51,914 nt of DNA from DASUAO01 sp035763745 (GTDB lineage: Bacteria > Actinomycetota > Acidimicrobiia > IMCC26256 > PALSA-555): assembly GCA_035763745.1 (NCBI GenBank), contig DASUAO010000022.1:1-51914 (forward strand). Reading direction: 5' to 3'. Shown here piece by piece: positions 10,455 to 18,802 of the stretch (position 1 is its first letter; each line of letters opens with the position of its first letter). The notes below the pieces were generated by a model. The model did not search any database, was not told the origin of the DNA, and saw nothing but the letters and a program-made list of their open reading frames with translations. Position numbers and translations under genes: made by a program.

Positions 10455-11317
10455 CGGTCGATCACCGTGCCCACCCCCTCGCGGGTGAAGAACTCGAGCA
10501 GGAGCGCATGGGGCACCCGGCCGTCGAGCACGTGGGCCCGGTGGACGCCCTGCTCGAGGGCTGCGATGCAGGACCGGACCTTCGGGATCATGCCCTCCCC
10601 CACCTTGCCCGACGCGAGCAGCTGTTCGAGCCCCGCCACATCCGTCTGGGAGACGAGTGACGAGTCGTCGCCGAAGTCGGAGTAGACGCCCGCGACGTCC
10701 GTCAGGTACACGAGCTTCTCGGCGCCGAGCGCGCTCGCGATCGCCCCCGCCGCGGTGTCGGCGTTGACGTTGTAGGGCCGTCCCTCCGCGTCGGCACCGA
10801 TCGTCGCCACGACCGGGATCAGCTCCTCGCGCAGGACCCGTTCGAGCACCGACGGGTCGACGTGGCGGATGTCGCCGACGAAGCCCAGGCGGATGTCGCG
10901 CTGGGAGACCCGCAGGAGGCTGGCGTCCTCCCCGGAGAGCCCCATCGCGTACGAGCCGTGACGGTTGAGCGTGGTCACGATGTCGCGGTTCACCTTGCCC
11001 ACGAGGGCCATGCGGGCGATGTCGATCGTCTCGGCGTCGGTGACCCGCAGGCCGTCGATGAACTCGGGCTCCTTCCCGAGCCGACGCATCAGGTCGCTGA
11101 TCTGCGGTCCCCCGCCGTGCACCACGATCGGGTTCATTCCGACGAGACGCATGAGCACGACGTCCTCGGCGAAGAGCTCCGCGAGCGAGGGGTCCTCCAT
11201 CGCGCTCCCGCCGTACTTGATCACGACCGTGCGCCCCGAGAACTCCCGGATGTAGGGCAGCGCCTCGGCGAGGACGCCCGCCTTGGCGTGAGCGTCGCGC
11301 AGGCGCTCGTCGGTCAT
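10451..11317 (-). CDS. argB: Acetylglutamate kinase
   Basis: Phosphorylates N-acetylglutamate, the usual arginine-feedback point; 288 residues of the amino acid kinase family. The N-terminal VVIKYGGSAM (31-40) and IVVHGGGPQI glycine loops and the LVYLTDVAGVY and GGM-like IPKVRSC blocks are present. The N-terminal helix before the kinase core (AKAGVLAEALPYIREFSG) is the feature associated with arginine-sensitive hexameric forms. ATG start overlaps the argJ stop (ATGA). Confidence 0.96.
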   Translation of the reverse strand: MTDERLRDAHAKAGVLAEALPYIREFSGRTVVIKYGGSAMEDPSLAELFAEDVVLMRLVGMNPIVVHGGGPQISDLMRRLGKEPEFIDGLRVTDAETIDIARMALVGKVNRDIVTTLNRHGSYAMGLSGEDASLLRVSQRDIRLGFVGDIRHVDPSVLERVLREELIPVVATIGADAEGRPYNVNADTAAGAIASALGAEKLVYLTDVAGVYSDFGDDSSLVSQTDVAGLEQLLASGKVGEGMIPKVRSCIAALEQGVHRAHVLDGRVPHALLLEFFTREGVGTVIDR

Positions 11318-12513
11318 GACGTCCCCATGTTCTCGTCGACGTAGGCATGGGTCAGGTCGGTGAAGCGCACCGACGCGCGCGCCATCCCCTGGTGCAGCGC
11401 GCAGGTGATCGTGATCTGGCGCTCGGCCATCGCGGCCTCGATGGCACCCTCGTCGTGCAGGGCGGCCACGCCGCTACGACAGACCTCGATGCCGTTGTAG
11501 GAGATGTCGACCCGCTCGGGGTCGAAGTAGGCGCCGCTGGCGCCGAGCTCGGCCAGGACCCGACCCCAGTACGGGTCCTGGCCGTAGAGCGAGCACTGGA
11601 CCAGCTGGCTCCCGGCCACGGCCCGCGCGGCCCGCCGCGCCTCCTCGACCGAACGTGCACCCTCGACGACGACCGTCGCCAGCTTCGTCGCGCCCTCCGC
11701 GTCGGCCGCCATCGCCGCTGCGAGGCCGTCGCACGCCTCGGTGACCGCCTCGACCAGCGCGTGGTAGGCGTGGCCGCTCGAGCCGATCGGGGGGTTGCCG
11801 GCCGCGCCGTTCGCGAGAAGGAGCACCGTGTCGTTCGTGCTCATCGAGCCATCGACGACGAGCGCGTTGAAGGTGTCCCGCACCGCGTGCTCCAGGGCGC
11901 CGTGCAGCGCCGACGGATCGGCGGCGGCATCGGTGACCAGCACCGCGAGCATGGTGGCCATCGCGGGTGCGAGCATCGCCGCGCCCTTGGCCATGCCCCC
12001 GACCACGAACCCCGGCCCCCCGGAGAGCTCGGCCTGCACGTCCGACTCCTTGCGGACCGTGTCGGTCGTGAGGATCGCGTCGGCTGCCGCGTGGCCCGCG
12101 GCGACGCTGCTCCCGAGCCCGGCGACGAGCGGCTCGATGCCCGACTCGACGGCGTCGATCGGCAGCGGGATCCCGATGAGACCGGTCGAGCACACCAGCA
12201 CGTCCTCGGGCCGGACGCCGAGACGATCGGCGACCCACCCACACGTCTGCGCCGCGTGCTCCCGCCCCGCCTCGCCGGTCGCCGCGTTGGCGTTTCCGGA
12301 GTTGAGCACGACCGCCGAGGCGCGGCCGTCGCGGAGATGCACCCGCGACACCTGGACCGGGGCTGCGCACGCGAGGTTCGTGGTGAAGACCCCGGCCGCG
12401 GCGGCCGGGTGGCGGTCGGTGGTCGCCACGAGCGAGAGATCGGGGTCGCCCGAGGCCTTGATGCCACACGCGACGCCGGCGGCCTCGAAGCCGGGGACCG
12501 CGGTGATGCTCAC
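11314..12513 (-). CDS. argJ: Glutamate N-acetyltransferase / amino-acid acetyltransferase
   Basis: Transfers the acetyl group from acetylornithine back to glutamate, giving the cyclic arginine pathway; 399 residues. ArgJ proteins self-cleave before a Thr nucleophile; here that is Thr187 in PAMATMLAVLVTDA, so mature chains of about 186 and 213 residues are expected. The GTG start overlaps the argC stop (GTGA) and gives the normal N-terminus. Whether it also has acetyl-CoA-dependent activity cannot be told from the sequence; no argA is seen in the window. Confidence 0.96.
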   Translation of the reverse strand: MSITAVPGFEAAGVACGIKASGDPDLSLVATTDRHPAAAAGVFTTNLACAAPVQVSRVHLRDGRASAVVLNSGNANAATGEAGREHAAQTCGWVADRLGVRPEDVLVCSTGLIGIPLPIDAVESGIEPLVAGLGSSVAAGHAAADAILTTDTVRKESDVQAELSGGPGFVVGGMAKGAAMLAPAMATMLAVLVTDAAADPSALHGALEHAVRDTFNALVVDGSMSTNDTVLLLANGAAGNPPIGSSGHAYHALVEAVTEACDGLAAAMAADAEGATKLATVVVEGARSVEEARRAARAVAGSQLVQCSLYGQDPYWGRVLAELGASGAYFDPERVDISYNGIEVCRSGVAALHDEGAIEAAMAERQITITCALHQGMARASVRFTDLTHAYVDENMGTS

Positions 12514-13568
12514 GGCATGATCCCGACGGCCGTGAGCCCGGTGTCCTCCGGGAGGCCCAGCACGACGTTCGTCGCCTGGACCGCCTGGCCTGCCGCGCCC
12601 TTCACGAGGTTGTCGATCGCGGCGAGCGCGAGGATCGAGCGGGTGCGGGGGTCGTACCGCACGGTCAGATGGCACGCGTTCGAGCCCGCGGTCGCCTTCG
12701 TCGTGGGTGGGGTCTCGCTCACGACCACGAACGGCTCGTCGGCGTAGTGCTCGCGGTACACGGCCAGCAGGTCCTCGGTGCCGAGCCCCTCGCCTGCCGG
12801 CCCCGCGACCGGGCGCGCGTGGCAGGTGGCGAAGACGCCCCGGGTCATCGGCACGAGGTGGGGGGTGAAGAGCACCGTCGGCGGCGTGGCGGCCTCGGGG
12901 GCGGCCATCCCCAGGGCGTGCTCGATCTCGCCGGTGTGGCGATGGGTGAGCAGCCCGTACGCGGTGTAGGCCTCGTTGGCCTCGGCGAACAGGCTCGGCG
13001 CCGACAGGCCTCGGCCCCGCCCGGAGATCCCCGAGGCCGCATCGACCACGATCCCCTGCGGGTCGGCCAGGCCGTTCGCCAGGAGCGGTGCGAGTGCGAG
13101 CGTCGCCGCGGTCGGGTAGCACCCGGGCGCCGCGACGTGCGGACGGGCCACGAGGTCGGCCCGGCCCAGCTCGGGCAGGCCGTAGGCGAAGCTCGCCAGG
13201 TGCTCCGGCGCGGTGTGCGCCTCGCCGTACCACTCGGCGTAGGAGTCCGCGGGGAGCCGGAAGTCGGCCCCCAGGTCGACGATGTGGGTCACCGTGTCCG
13301 CGAGGTCGGGCACGAGCCGCTGCGAGTGCCCGTGCGGGAGGGCCAGGAAGGCGACGTCGATGCCGGCCAGGTCCTCGGGTGTCGCCGCCTCGTAGCGCAC
13401 CGACGGGTAGGCGGGAGCGAGCGACGGGTAGAGGTCGGCGACCGCCGCGCCGGCGTTCGAGTCGGCCGTCACCACGACGACCTCGATGTCGGGGTGCCCT
13501 GCGAGGAGACGCAGCAGCTCGGCGCCCGTGTACCCCGAACCACCGACCACTGCCGCGCGCAACGCCAT
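12510..13568 (-). CDS. argC: N-acetyl-gamma-glutamyl-phosphate reductase
   Basis: NADPH-dependent reduction of acetylglutamyl phosphate to the semialdehyde; first gene of the arginine operon, 352 residues. The Rossmann GGSGYTGAELLRLL motif is at 9-22 and the catalytic Cys150 in HVAAPGCYPTAA. I chose the ATG at 13568, not the in-frame ATG at 13586, because a promoter lies just upstream (-10 at 13575-13580) and would start transcription at or next to this ATG, giving a leaderless message. The six extra codons of the longer version would lie inside the promoter. Confidence 0.96.
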   Translation of the reverse strand: MALRAAVVGGSGYTGAELLRLLAGHPDIEVVVVTADSNAGAAVADLYPSLAPAYPSVRYEAATPEDLAGIDVAFLALPHGHSQRLVPDLADTVTHIVDLGADFRLPADSYAEWYGEAHTAPEHLASFAYGLPELGRADLVARPHVAAPGCYPTAATLALAPLLANGLADPQGIVVDAASGISGRGRGLSAPSLFAEANEAYTAYGLLTHRHTGEIEHALGMAAPEAATPPTVLFTPHLVPMTRGVFATCHARPVAGPAGEGLGTEDLLAVYREHYADEPFVVVSETPPTTKATAGSNACHLTVRYDPRTRSILALAAIDNLVKGAAGQAVQATNVVLGLPEDTGLTAVGIMP

Positions 13569-13574
13569 CGTGGA

Positions 13575-13603
13575 ATCATACATCACAATGAATACTCATG
13601 CAA
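13575..13603 (-). promoter_or_regulatory. argC promoter with overlapping ARG box
   Basis: On the minus strand TTGCAT (13598-13603), 17 bases, then TATGAT (13575-13580) form a good promoter. The -10 ends 6 bases before the argC ATG at 13568. The plus strand 13588-13603 reads ATGAATACTCATGCAA; its TGAAT-N4-ATGCA part matches 9 of 10 arm positions of the classical ARG box (TGAAT-N4-ATTCA). The box covers the -35 and spacer, where ArgR bound to arginine would block RNA polymerase. Sequence match is direct; ArgR binding is inference. Confidence 0.75.
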
Positions 13604-13632
13604 AGCCGAGCCCAGGGCACCCGGAGGAGCCC

Positions 13633-13659
13633 GAGGACCGGGAGGACCGGGAGGACCGG
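13633..13659 (+). repeat. 9-bp tandem repeat, three units
   Basis: GAGGACCGG is repeated three times head to tail in the argC-pheT gap. The same nine bases form part of the argH start-codon repeat on the opposite strand 7 kb away. No function is apparent. Confidence 0.8.
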
Positions 13660-13681
13660 GAAAAGCAGGCGCCGGGCCCGG

Positions 13682-13831
13682 GCCGGCGTGGACCTGACGG
13701 TCCGCACACGCGTGCCGGAGCGCTGCGAGCGGCGCGACCGCACCCACGTCGTGGGCGAAGCCCTCGTGCTGCTCACGGGCGAGGAGCTGCGCTGGACCTC
13801 GCGCGCCACGTTCACCGAGGTCGCCACGGGC
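13682..13831 (+). pseudogene. Possible remnant of a hot-dog-fold (dehydratase/thioesterase-like) gene
   Basis: The 313-base gap between argC and pheT holds the argC promoter, a 9-bp tandem repeat and this stretch. In one plus-strand frame almost every codon ends in G or C, as in the real genes here, and the product begins VDLTVRTRVPERCERRDRTH and continues to about TFTEVATG. The alternating pattern loosely resembles the central strands of MaoC or FAS1-like dehydratases or thioesterases. There is no matching N-terminal half, and the frame runs on into the pheT antisense, so if real it is a fragment. Low confidence; a short unrelated ORF is the alternative. Confidence 0.3.
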
Positions 13832-13881
13832 CGGTCCTCGTGGGGACCGCACGATGGACGGCCGCCGAGCGTTCGTGAACG

Positions 13882-16326
13882 TCAGCCGCGTAGCCGCGCG
13901 TCGTGCACGCGTTCGACCTCCGCGATGACGCGACCCCGCACGTCGGCCACCTCGGCGTCGGTCAACGTCCGGTCGGGAGCCCGCAGCCGCAACGTGAACG
14001 CGAGGCTGCGACGGCCAGCGCCGAGATCGTCGGAGCGGAACTCGTCGAAGGCGCGCACCGACTCGGTCCACGACCCCGCGGCGTCCCGGATCGTGGTGAC
14101 GACCACGCCTGCGGGGACCTCGTCGGCCAGGACGAAGGCGAGGTCGATCGCCGAAGGCGGGAAGGGTGAGGGCGCCACGTAGTCGTCGCCCGAGTCCCGA
14201 CGGGCCTCGGCGATCGCGAGGATCGCACCCAGCTCGAGCTCGCAGGCCGCGACCGTCCCGGAGAGACCTGCGGCCCCGACGAGGTCCGGCGCGAGCTCCC
14301 CCACCGCTCCGATCACAGACGTCGTGCCGTCGACCACGAGCACGACGGAGGCAGCTCGGCGCGGATGCCAGCCCGGACGATCGGATCCCGTCCCGGCGTC
14401 CAACGCAACCGTGCCGGCACCGACCGCACCGAGTCCGAGCGCCACGGTGACGGTCGACAGGAGGTCGACCGCGTCGAAGCCGTCGACGGATCGGTCGTCC
14501 TCGACGGGCCGGCGGTCGACCGTCCCCGTGAGCACGAGCGCGAGGTGTTCCCGTTCGTCGGGGAGCGGCGCGTCATCGCTCGACGCGGCGTCGCCGGGTT
14601 GCCGGAACACGACCCCTTGCTCGAAGAGGCTCACCGCGCCCTGGCCGCGGGCCGTGTTGAAGCCGGCTGCGGCCACGAGACCGGGGAGCAGCGCCGTCCG
14701 CAGGACCGACTCCTCGGCGCGGAGCGGGTTGGCGAGCTCGATCGCGTCGCCGGACCCGTACCGCGCGAGCACCGCCGGCGCGACCAGCGGCAGCGTCATC
14801 GCCTCGGACGCCCCTGCGCCGACGAGCGCGTCGGCGACCGTTCGTCGGGCTCGCTGCCGCGTCGTGAGTGCACCCACCTGGTGCTCGGGCTTGGGCACGG
14901 TCCGCCCGATCGCGTCGAACCCGACCCGCCGGGCCACCTCCTCGACGAGGTCGATCTCACGCTCGAGGTCGGGACGGAAGCTCGGGGGGACGGCCTGCAG
15001 CGCATCGCCCGAGCCCGATACGTCGATGCCGAGCGGCGAGAGCGCCTCGGCGACCCGCGTGTCGTCGAGCGCGGTCCCGAGGACGGCGTTCACCTTCGAG
15101 GTGCGAACCGTGATCGTCGGGCGCTCGGCCGGCCGGTCGTAGACGTCGACGACGCCGTCGGCGACCTCGGCGGCGGCGACCTCCACGAGCAGCTCGAGCG
15201 CGCGGTCGGCGTGCACCGCGACACCCTCGGGGTCCAGGCCCCGCTCGAAGCGGGCGCTCGCCTCGGACCGGAGCTTGAGCCGCTTCGAGGACCGGGCGAT
15301 GCCCATCCGCTCGAAGTACGCGGACTCGAGGAGGATCTCGGTGGTGTCGGCGCCGACCTCGGACGTCGCGCCGCCCATGATCCCGGCGATCGCCTGCGGT
15401 GCCCGTTCGGCGTCGCAGATGAGCAGGTCGTCGGGCTCCAGGGTGCGCTCCACGTCGTCGAGCGTCCGCAGCCGCTCCCCTACCTCGGCCGTCCGCACGA
15501 CGATGCCCCGCCCCGCCAGCCGCCCCAGGTCGAAGGCGTGCAGAGGCTGGTTGCGCTCGAGGAGGACGTAGTTCGTGACATCCACGACGTTGCTGATGGG
15601 CCGCATGCCGGCCTTGATCAGACGCTGCTGCATCCACACCGGCGACGGGCCCATCGTGACCCGCGCGACCCGCGCGAGGTAGCGCGGGCACCGGTCGGGC
15701 GCCTCGACCACCACCGTCGCATCGGCGACGACGTGGTCCGTCGTCGGTACCTCGGGGATCGGGATCTCGAGCGGTTGGCCGAGATGCGCAGCGAGCTCGC
15801 GGGCCACCCCCATCACGCACATGGCGTCGGGTCGGTTCGGGGTGATCGAGAGGTCGAACACGACGTCGTCGAGCCCGAGCACCTCACGGACGTCGTCTCC
15901 TGGTGCCGCACCCGGGTCGAGCACGAGGATCCCGCCGTGGTCGTCGCCGAGTCCCAGCTCCTTGGCCGAGCAGAGCATGCCATCGGAGACCTGGCCCCGG
16001 ATCGTACGACGCTCGAGGACGAAGCCGCCGGGCAGCGTTGCGCCGCTGGGGGCGAGGGGGACGAGCTGGCCCGCCTCGATGTTCGGTGCACCGCACACGA
16101 CACGAGTGGTGCCGTCGCCGAACTCCACGTCGGCGAGACGCAACCGGTCGGCGTCGGGGTGCGGGAGCACCTCCAGGATCCGGGCGACACGCACACCCAG
16201 CACCTCCCGGCCCGGGTCCTCCACGCCCTCCACCTCGAGTCCCAGCTGGTTGAGCGCGGCCACGAGCGCGTCGATCGGCGCGTCGGCCGGCGTGAAGTCA
16301 CGGATCCACGACAGGGGGACGCGCAT
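13882..16326 (-). CDS. pheT: Phenylalanyl-tRNA synthetase beta subunit
   Basis: Large subunit of the heterotetrameric PheRS that charges tRNA-Phe; 814 residues, normal for bacteria. In order: N-terminal tRNA-binding OB domain (about 40-150, with VCGAPNIEAGQLVP and DGMLCSAKELGLG), the B3/B4 editing domain (about 210-390, with SNVVDVTNYVLLERNQPLHAFD), B5 (about 400-470), a catalytic-like core and the C-terminal ferredoxin-like anticodon-binding domain (PFPPSAIDLAFVLADEVPAG to the end). The ATG shares one base with the pheS stop (TGATG). Confidence 0.97.
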   Translation of the reverse strand: MRVPLSWIRDFTPADAPIDALVAALNQLGLEVEGVEDPGREVLGVRVARILEVLPHPDADRLRLADVEFGDGTTRVVCGAPNIEAGQLVPLAPSGATLPGGFVLERRTIRGQVSDGMLCSAKELGLGDDHGGILVLDPGAAPGDDVREVLGLDDVVFDLSITPNRPDAMCVMGVARELAAHLGQPLEIPIPEVPTTDHVVADATVVVEAPDRCPRYLARVARVTMGPSPVWMQQRLIKAGMRPISNVVDVTNYVLLERNQPLHAFDLGRLAGRGIVVRTAEVGERLRTLDDVERTLEPDDLLICDAERAPQAIAGIMGGATSEVGADTTEILLESAYFERMGIARSSKRLKLRSEASARFERGLDPEGVAVHADRALELLVEVAAAEVADGVVDVYDRPAERPTITVRTSKVNAVLGTALDDTRVAEALSPLGIDVSGSGDALQAVPPSFRPDLEREIDLVEEVARRVGFDAIGRTVPKPEHQVGALTTRQRARRTVADALVGAGASEAMTLPLVAPAVLARYGSGDAIELANPLRAEESVLRTALLPGLVAAAGFNTARGQGAVSLFEQGVVFRQPGDAASSDDAPLPDEREHLALVLTGTVDRRPVEDDRSVDGFDAVDLLSTVTVALGLGAVGAGTVALDAGTGSDRPGWHPRRAASVVLVVDGTTSVIGAVGELAPDLVGAAGLSGTVAACELELGAILAIAEARRDSGDDYVAPSPFPPSAIDLAFVLADEVPAGVVVTTIRDAAGSWTESVRAFDEFRSDDLGAGRRSLAFTLRLRAPDRTLTDAEVADVRGRVIAEVERVHDARLRG

Positions 16327-17366
16327 CAGAACTGCCCCAGGAAGCGGACGTCGTTGTCGAAGAACGTGCGGATCTCGTCGATGCCGTGCCGGATCATCGC
16401 GATCCGCTCCAGGCCGAAGCCGAACGCGAAGCCCTGCCACTCCTCGGGGTCGACGCCGACGGCCTGGAACACGTTGGGGTCCACCATCCCGCAGCCCCCG
16501 AGCTCGATCCATCCGGTGTGCGAGCACACCCGACAGCCGTCGCCGTGGCAGAACACGCAGCTCACGGCGAGCTCGGCCGACGGCTCGGTGTACGGGAAGA
16601 AGTCGGAGCGGAAGCGGGTACGGACTGAGTCGTCGTCGAAGAGCCGTTGGGCGAACGCCTCGATGGTGCCGAAGAGGTCGGCCATGGTGAGCCCGCGGTC
16701 GACGGCGAAGCCCTCCATCTGGTGGAAGACCGGCGAGTGGCGGGCGTCCAGGGTCTCGTTCCGGTAGGTGCGCCCGGGTGCCACCACGTAGATCGGCGGC
16801 TCCTGTCCCTCCAGCGTGCGGATCTGCACCGGCGACGTGTGCGTCCGGAGCATCACCTGCTCCTCGTGCCCGAGCCGCACGTACAGCGTGTCCTGCATCG
16901 AGCGGGCCGGGTGGGCCGGCGGGATGTTGAGCGCCTCGAAGTTGTGCCAGTCGTCCTCGACCTCGGGACCCTCGGCGACCTGGTAGCCGAGGCCGACGAA
17001 GATGTCCTCCAGCTCGCGTCGGACCTGGGTGACCAGGTGGAGGTGCCCGCGTCGACGACCGTGGCCTCCGAGGGTCAGGTCGAGGAGCGGCCCGCCGAGC
17101 GACTCGGCTGCCGCGAGCTCGGCCCGCCGGCCCGCGAGGAGCGCGGCGACGGCCTTCGAGTACGCACCGAGGAGGCGGCCGGCTTCGGGACGGTCGCCCG
17201 GCTCCAGGTCCTTGATCGACTCCTTGGCGGTCGCGCTCGGGGATCGCTTCCCCATCAGCGCACGCTCGAGCGCGTTGATCGCGTCGAGGTCCGGTGCCTC
17301 GGGGATCTCGGCGCGCGCTCGTGCGAGCGCGGCATCGAGGCTCTCGCCGAGACGTTCCAGACTCAC
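16326..17366 (-). CDS. pheS: Phenylalanyl-tRNA synthetase alpha subunit
   Basis: Catalytic subunit of PheRS, class II aminoacyl-tRNA synthetase; 346 residues. An N-terminal coiled-coil arm (about 1-85, with the ALMGKRSP segment) is followed by motif 2 (TYRNETLDARHSPVFHQMEGF) and motif 3 (GFGLERIAMIRHGI). A Cys cluster (CVFCHGDGCRVC) sits in the catalytic domain, as in other PheS proteins with this insertion. The GTG start overlaps the stop of the trmH-like gene (GTGA). No T-box or phenylalanine leader is present because the start lies inside the preceding gene. Confidence 0.97.
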   Translation of the reverse strand: MSLERLGESLDAALARARAEIPEAPDLDAINALERALMGKRSPSATAKESIKDLEPGDRPEAGRLLGAYSKAVAALLAGRRAELAAAESLGGPLLDLTLGGHGRRRGHLHLVTQVRRELEDIFVGLGYQVAEGPEVEDDWHNFEALNIPPAHPARSMQDTLYVRLGHEEQVMLRTHTSPVQIRTLEGQEPPIYVVAPGRTYRNETLDARHSPVFHQMEGFAVDRGLTMADLFGTIEAFAQRLFDDDSVRTRFRSDFFPYTEPSAELAVSCVFCHGDGCRVCSHTGWIELGGCGMVDPNVFQAVGVDPEEWQGFAFGFGLERIAMIRHGIDEIRTFFDNDVRFLGQF

Positions 17367-18169
17367 GACGGCTGCTCCGCCGCGCGACGTTGGCGGGCCA
17401 CCTCGAAGGCCACGATGCTGGCGGCCATCGCCACGTTCAGCGACTCCGCGGGGGGCGCGAGCTCGATCGTGATCCAACCGTCGATGACGGCGTCGAAGTC
17501 GGCGCTGAGCCCGTGGGCCTCGTTCCCGAGCACGATCGCGCACGGATCCGCGAGGTCGGCCCGTTCGAGCGGCTCGCCGCCCTCGGCGCGCGTCGCGAAC
17601 CGGCGCCGTCCGGTCCGGCCGAGCTGTTCGAGCGTCACCATCGCGTCGTCGGCCTCCACGGTCGTGACGCCGAACACGGCGCCGGCGGACGACCGTACGA
17701 CCTTCGGGTTGGAGACGTCGACCGAGCTGCCGCACACGACGACGCCGACCAGTCCGGCGGCCTCCGCGCTGCGGATGATGGTCCCCACGTTCCCGGGATC
17801 GGCGACGTCGGCCAGGACCAGCACCGTGCCGCCGGCCCCGAGGTCGTCGAGGGACGACCGGGGGCGATCGACGACGGCCAGGACGGGTTGGGGCGTCCGG
17901 GTGGTGCCGAGCTTCTCCAGCACGCCTTCCTTGAGCTCGGCGACGCGGGCACCGGTCGCGGCTGCCCGCTGCACCAGCGGCGCGAATGCGCGCATGGAGC
18001 CGGATCCGACGTAGATCGCTTCGATCGCGACCCCGCGATCGAGTGCTGCGCCGATGACGCGTGGCCCCTCGAGCCCCATGGCGCCCGCGTCGTCGCGGGC
18101 GCGGCGATCGCGCAGGAGGGCGCGGAGTCGTTGGACCTCACCATGTCGAGGACCGAGCGATTCGCTCAA
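17363..18169 (-). CDS. SpoU/TrmH-family RNA 2'-O-ribose methyltransferase
   Basis: SAM-dependent methyltransferase with a C-terminal SPOUT knot, 268 residues. An N-terminal substrate-binding region (about 1-110) is followed by the three family motifs: LADVADPGNVGTIIRSAEAAG, CAIVLGNEAHGLS and IELAPPAESLNVAMAASIVAFE. It lies between rplT and pheS, where actinobacteria usually carry a TsnR-like gene, and rRNA is the likely substrate, though the target nucleotide cannot be read from sequence. The start is a TTG that overlaps the rplT stop (TTGA); a GTG about a dozen codons further in is an alternative. Confidence 0.88.
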   Translation of the reverse strand: MSESLGPRHGEVQRLRALLRDRRARDDAGAMGLEGPRVIGAALDRGVAIEAIYVGSGSMRAFAPLVQRAAATGARVAELKEGVLEKLGTTRTPQPVLAVVDRPRSSLDDLGAGGTVLVLADVADPGNVGTIIRSAEAAGLVGVVVCGSSVDVSNPKVVRSSAGAVFGVTTVEADDAMVTLEQLGRTGRRRFATRAEGGEPLERADLADPCAIVLGNEAHGLSADFDAVIDGWITIELAPPAESLNVAMAASIVAFEVARQRRAAEQPS

Positions 18170-18528
18170 GCGGCTTCGAGCGCTCCCCGCGCGGCTTCGA
18201 CGAGCGCGCCGAACGCCGCGTCGTCGCGCACCGCGAGGTCGGCCAGGATCTTGCGGTCGACGTCGATCTCGGCCCGCTTCAGGCCGGCCACGAACCGCGA
18301 GTACGAGATGCCGTGGTTGCGGCAGGCCGCGTTGATCCGGACGATCCAGAGCCGACGGAACTCGCCCTTGCGCGCGCGGCGGTCGCGGTACGCGTACCGG
18401 CCCGAGTGCATGACCTGCTCGGTCGCCTTGCGGATGTGGCGACTCCGCGCGCCGGAGTAGCCCTCGGCTGCCTCGAGGACGGCGCGGCGACGCTTCTTCG
18501 AATGGACGGAACGCTTCACGCGTGCCAT
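18166..18528 (-). CDS. rplT: 50S ribosomal protein L20
   Basis: 23S-rRNA-binding assembly protein of the large subunit, 120 residues. The basic N-terminus (ARVKRSVHSKKRRRAVLEAA) and the globular half with LWIVRINAACRNHGISYSRF are fully typical. It is third in the infC-rpmI-rplT operon. In several bacteria L20 represses this operon by binding the infC leader; the hairpins at 19505-19607 are candidates for such a site. Confidence 0.98.
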   Translation of the reverse strand: MARVKRSVHSKKRRRAVLEAAEGYSGARSRHIRKATEQVMHSGRYAYRDRRARKGEFRRLWIVRINAACRNHGISYSRFVAGLKRAEIDVDRKILADLAVRDDAAFGALVEAARGALEAA

Positions 18529-18604
18529 GACGGTGTGCTCCTGGTCTGGGGTGCGCCCGGCCTGGGTGGTCGGGTGTCGGTGTGACGGGCGTCGGTGTGA
18601 CGGT

Positions 18605-18802
18605 TCAGGCGCGCCCGAGCAGACGCTCGACGCGCTTCTTGTCGCCGCCTTCGACGGCGGCCGGACGGCCGAGCCGCCGGGTGCGGGTGCTCGACTTCTT
18701 CTCGAGCAGGTGCGAGCGGTTCTGCTTGCGGCGCCGGATCTTGCCGGACCCGGTGACCTTGAACCGCTTCGCGGCTCCGCGGTGCGTCTTCATCTTCGGC
18801 AT
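18605..18802 (-). CDS. rpmI: 50S ribosomal protein L35
   Basis: Small basic large-subunit protein of 65 residues, starting MPKMKTHRGAAKRFKVTGSG as in all L35 proteins. The ATG at 18802 shares one base with the infC stop (TGATG); the TTG one codon upstream is not needed. A 76-base gap separates it from rplT. Confidence 0.97.
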   Translation of the reverse strand: MPKMKTHRGAAKRFKVTGSGKIRRRKQNRSHLLEKKSSTRTRRLGRPAAVEGGDKKRVERLLGRA

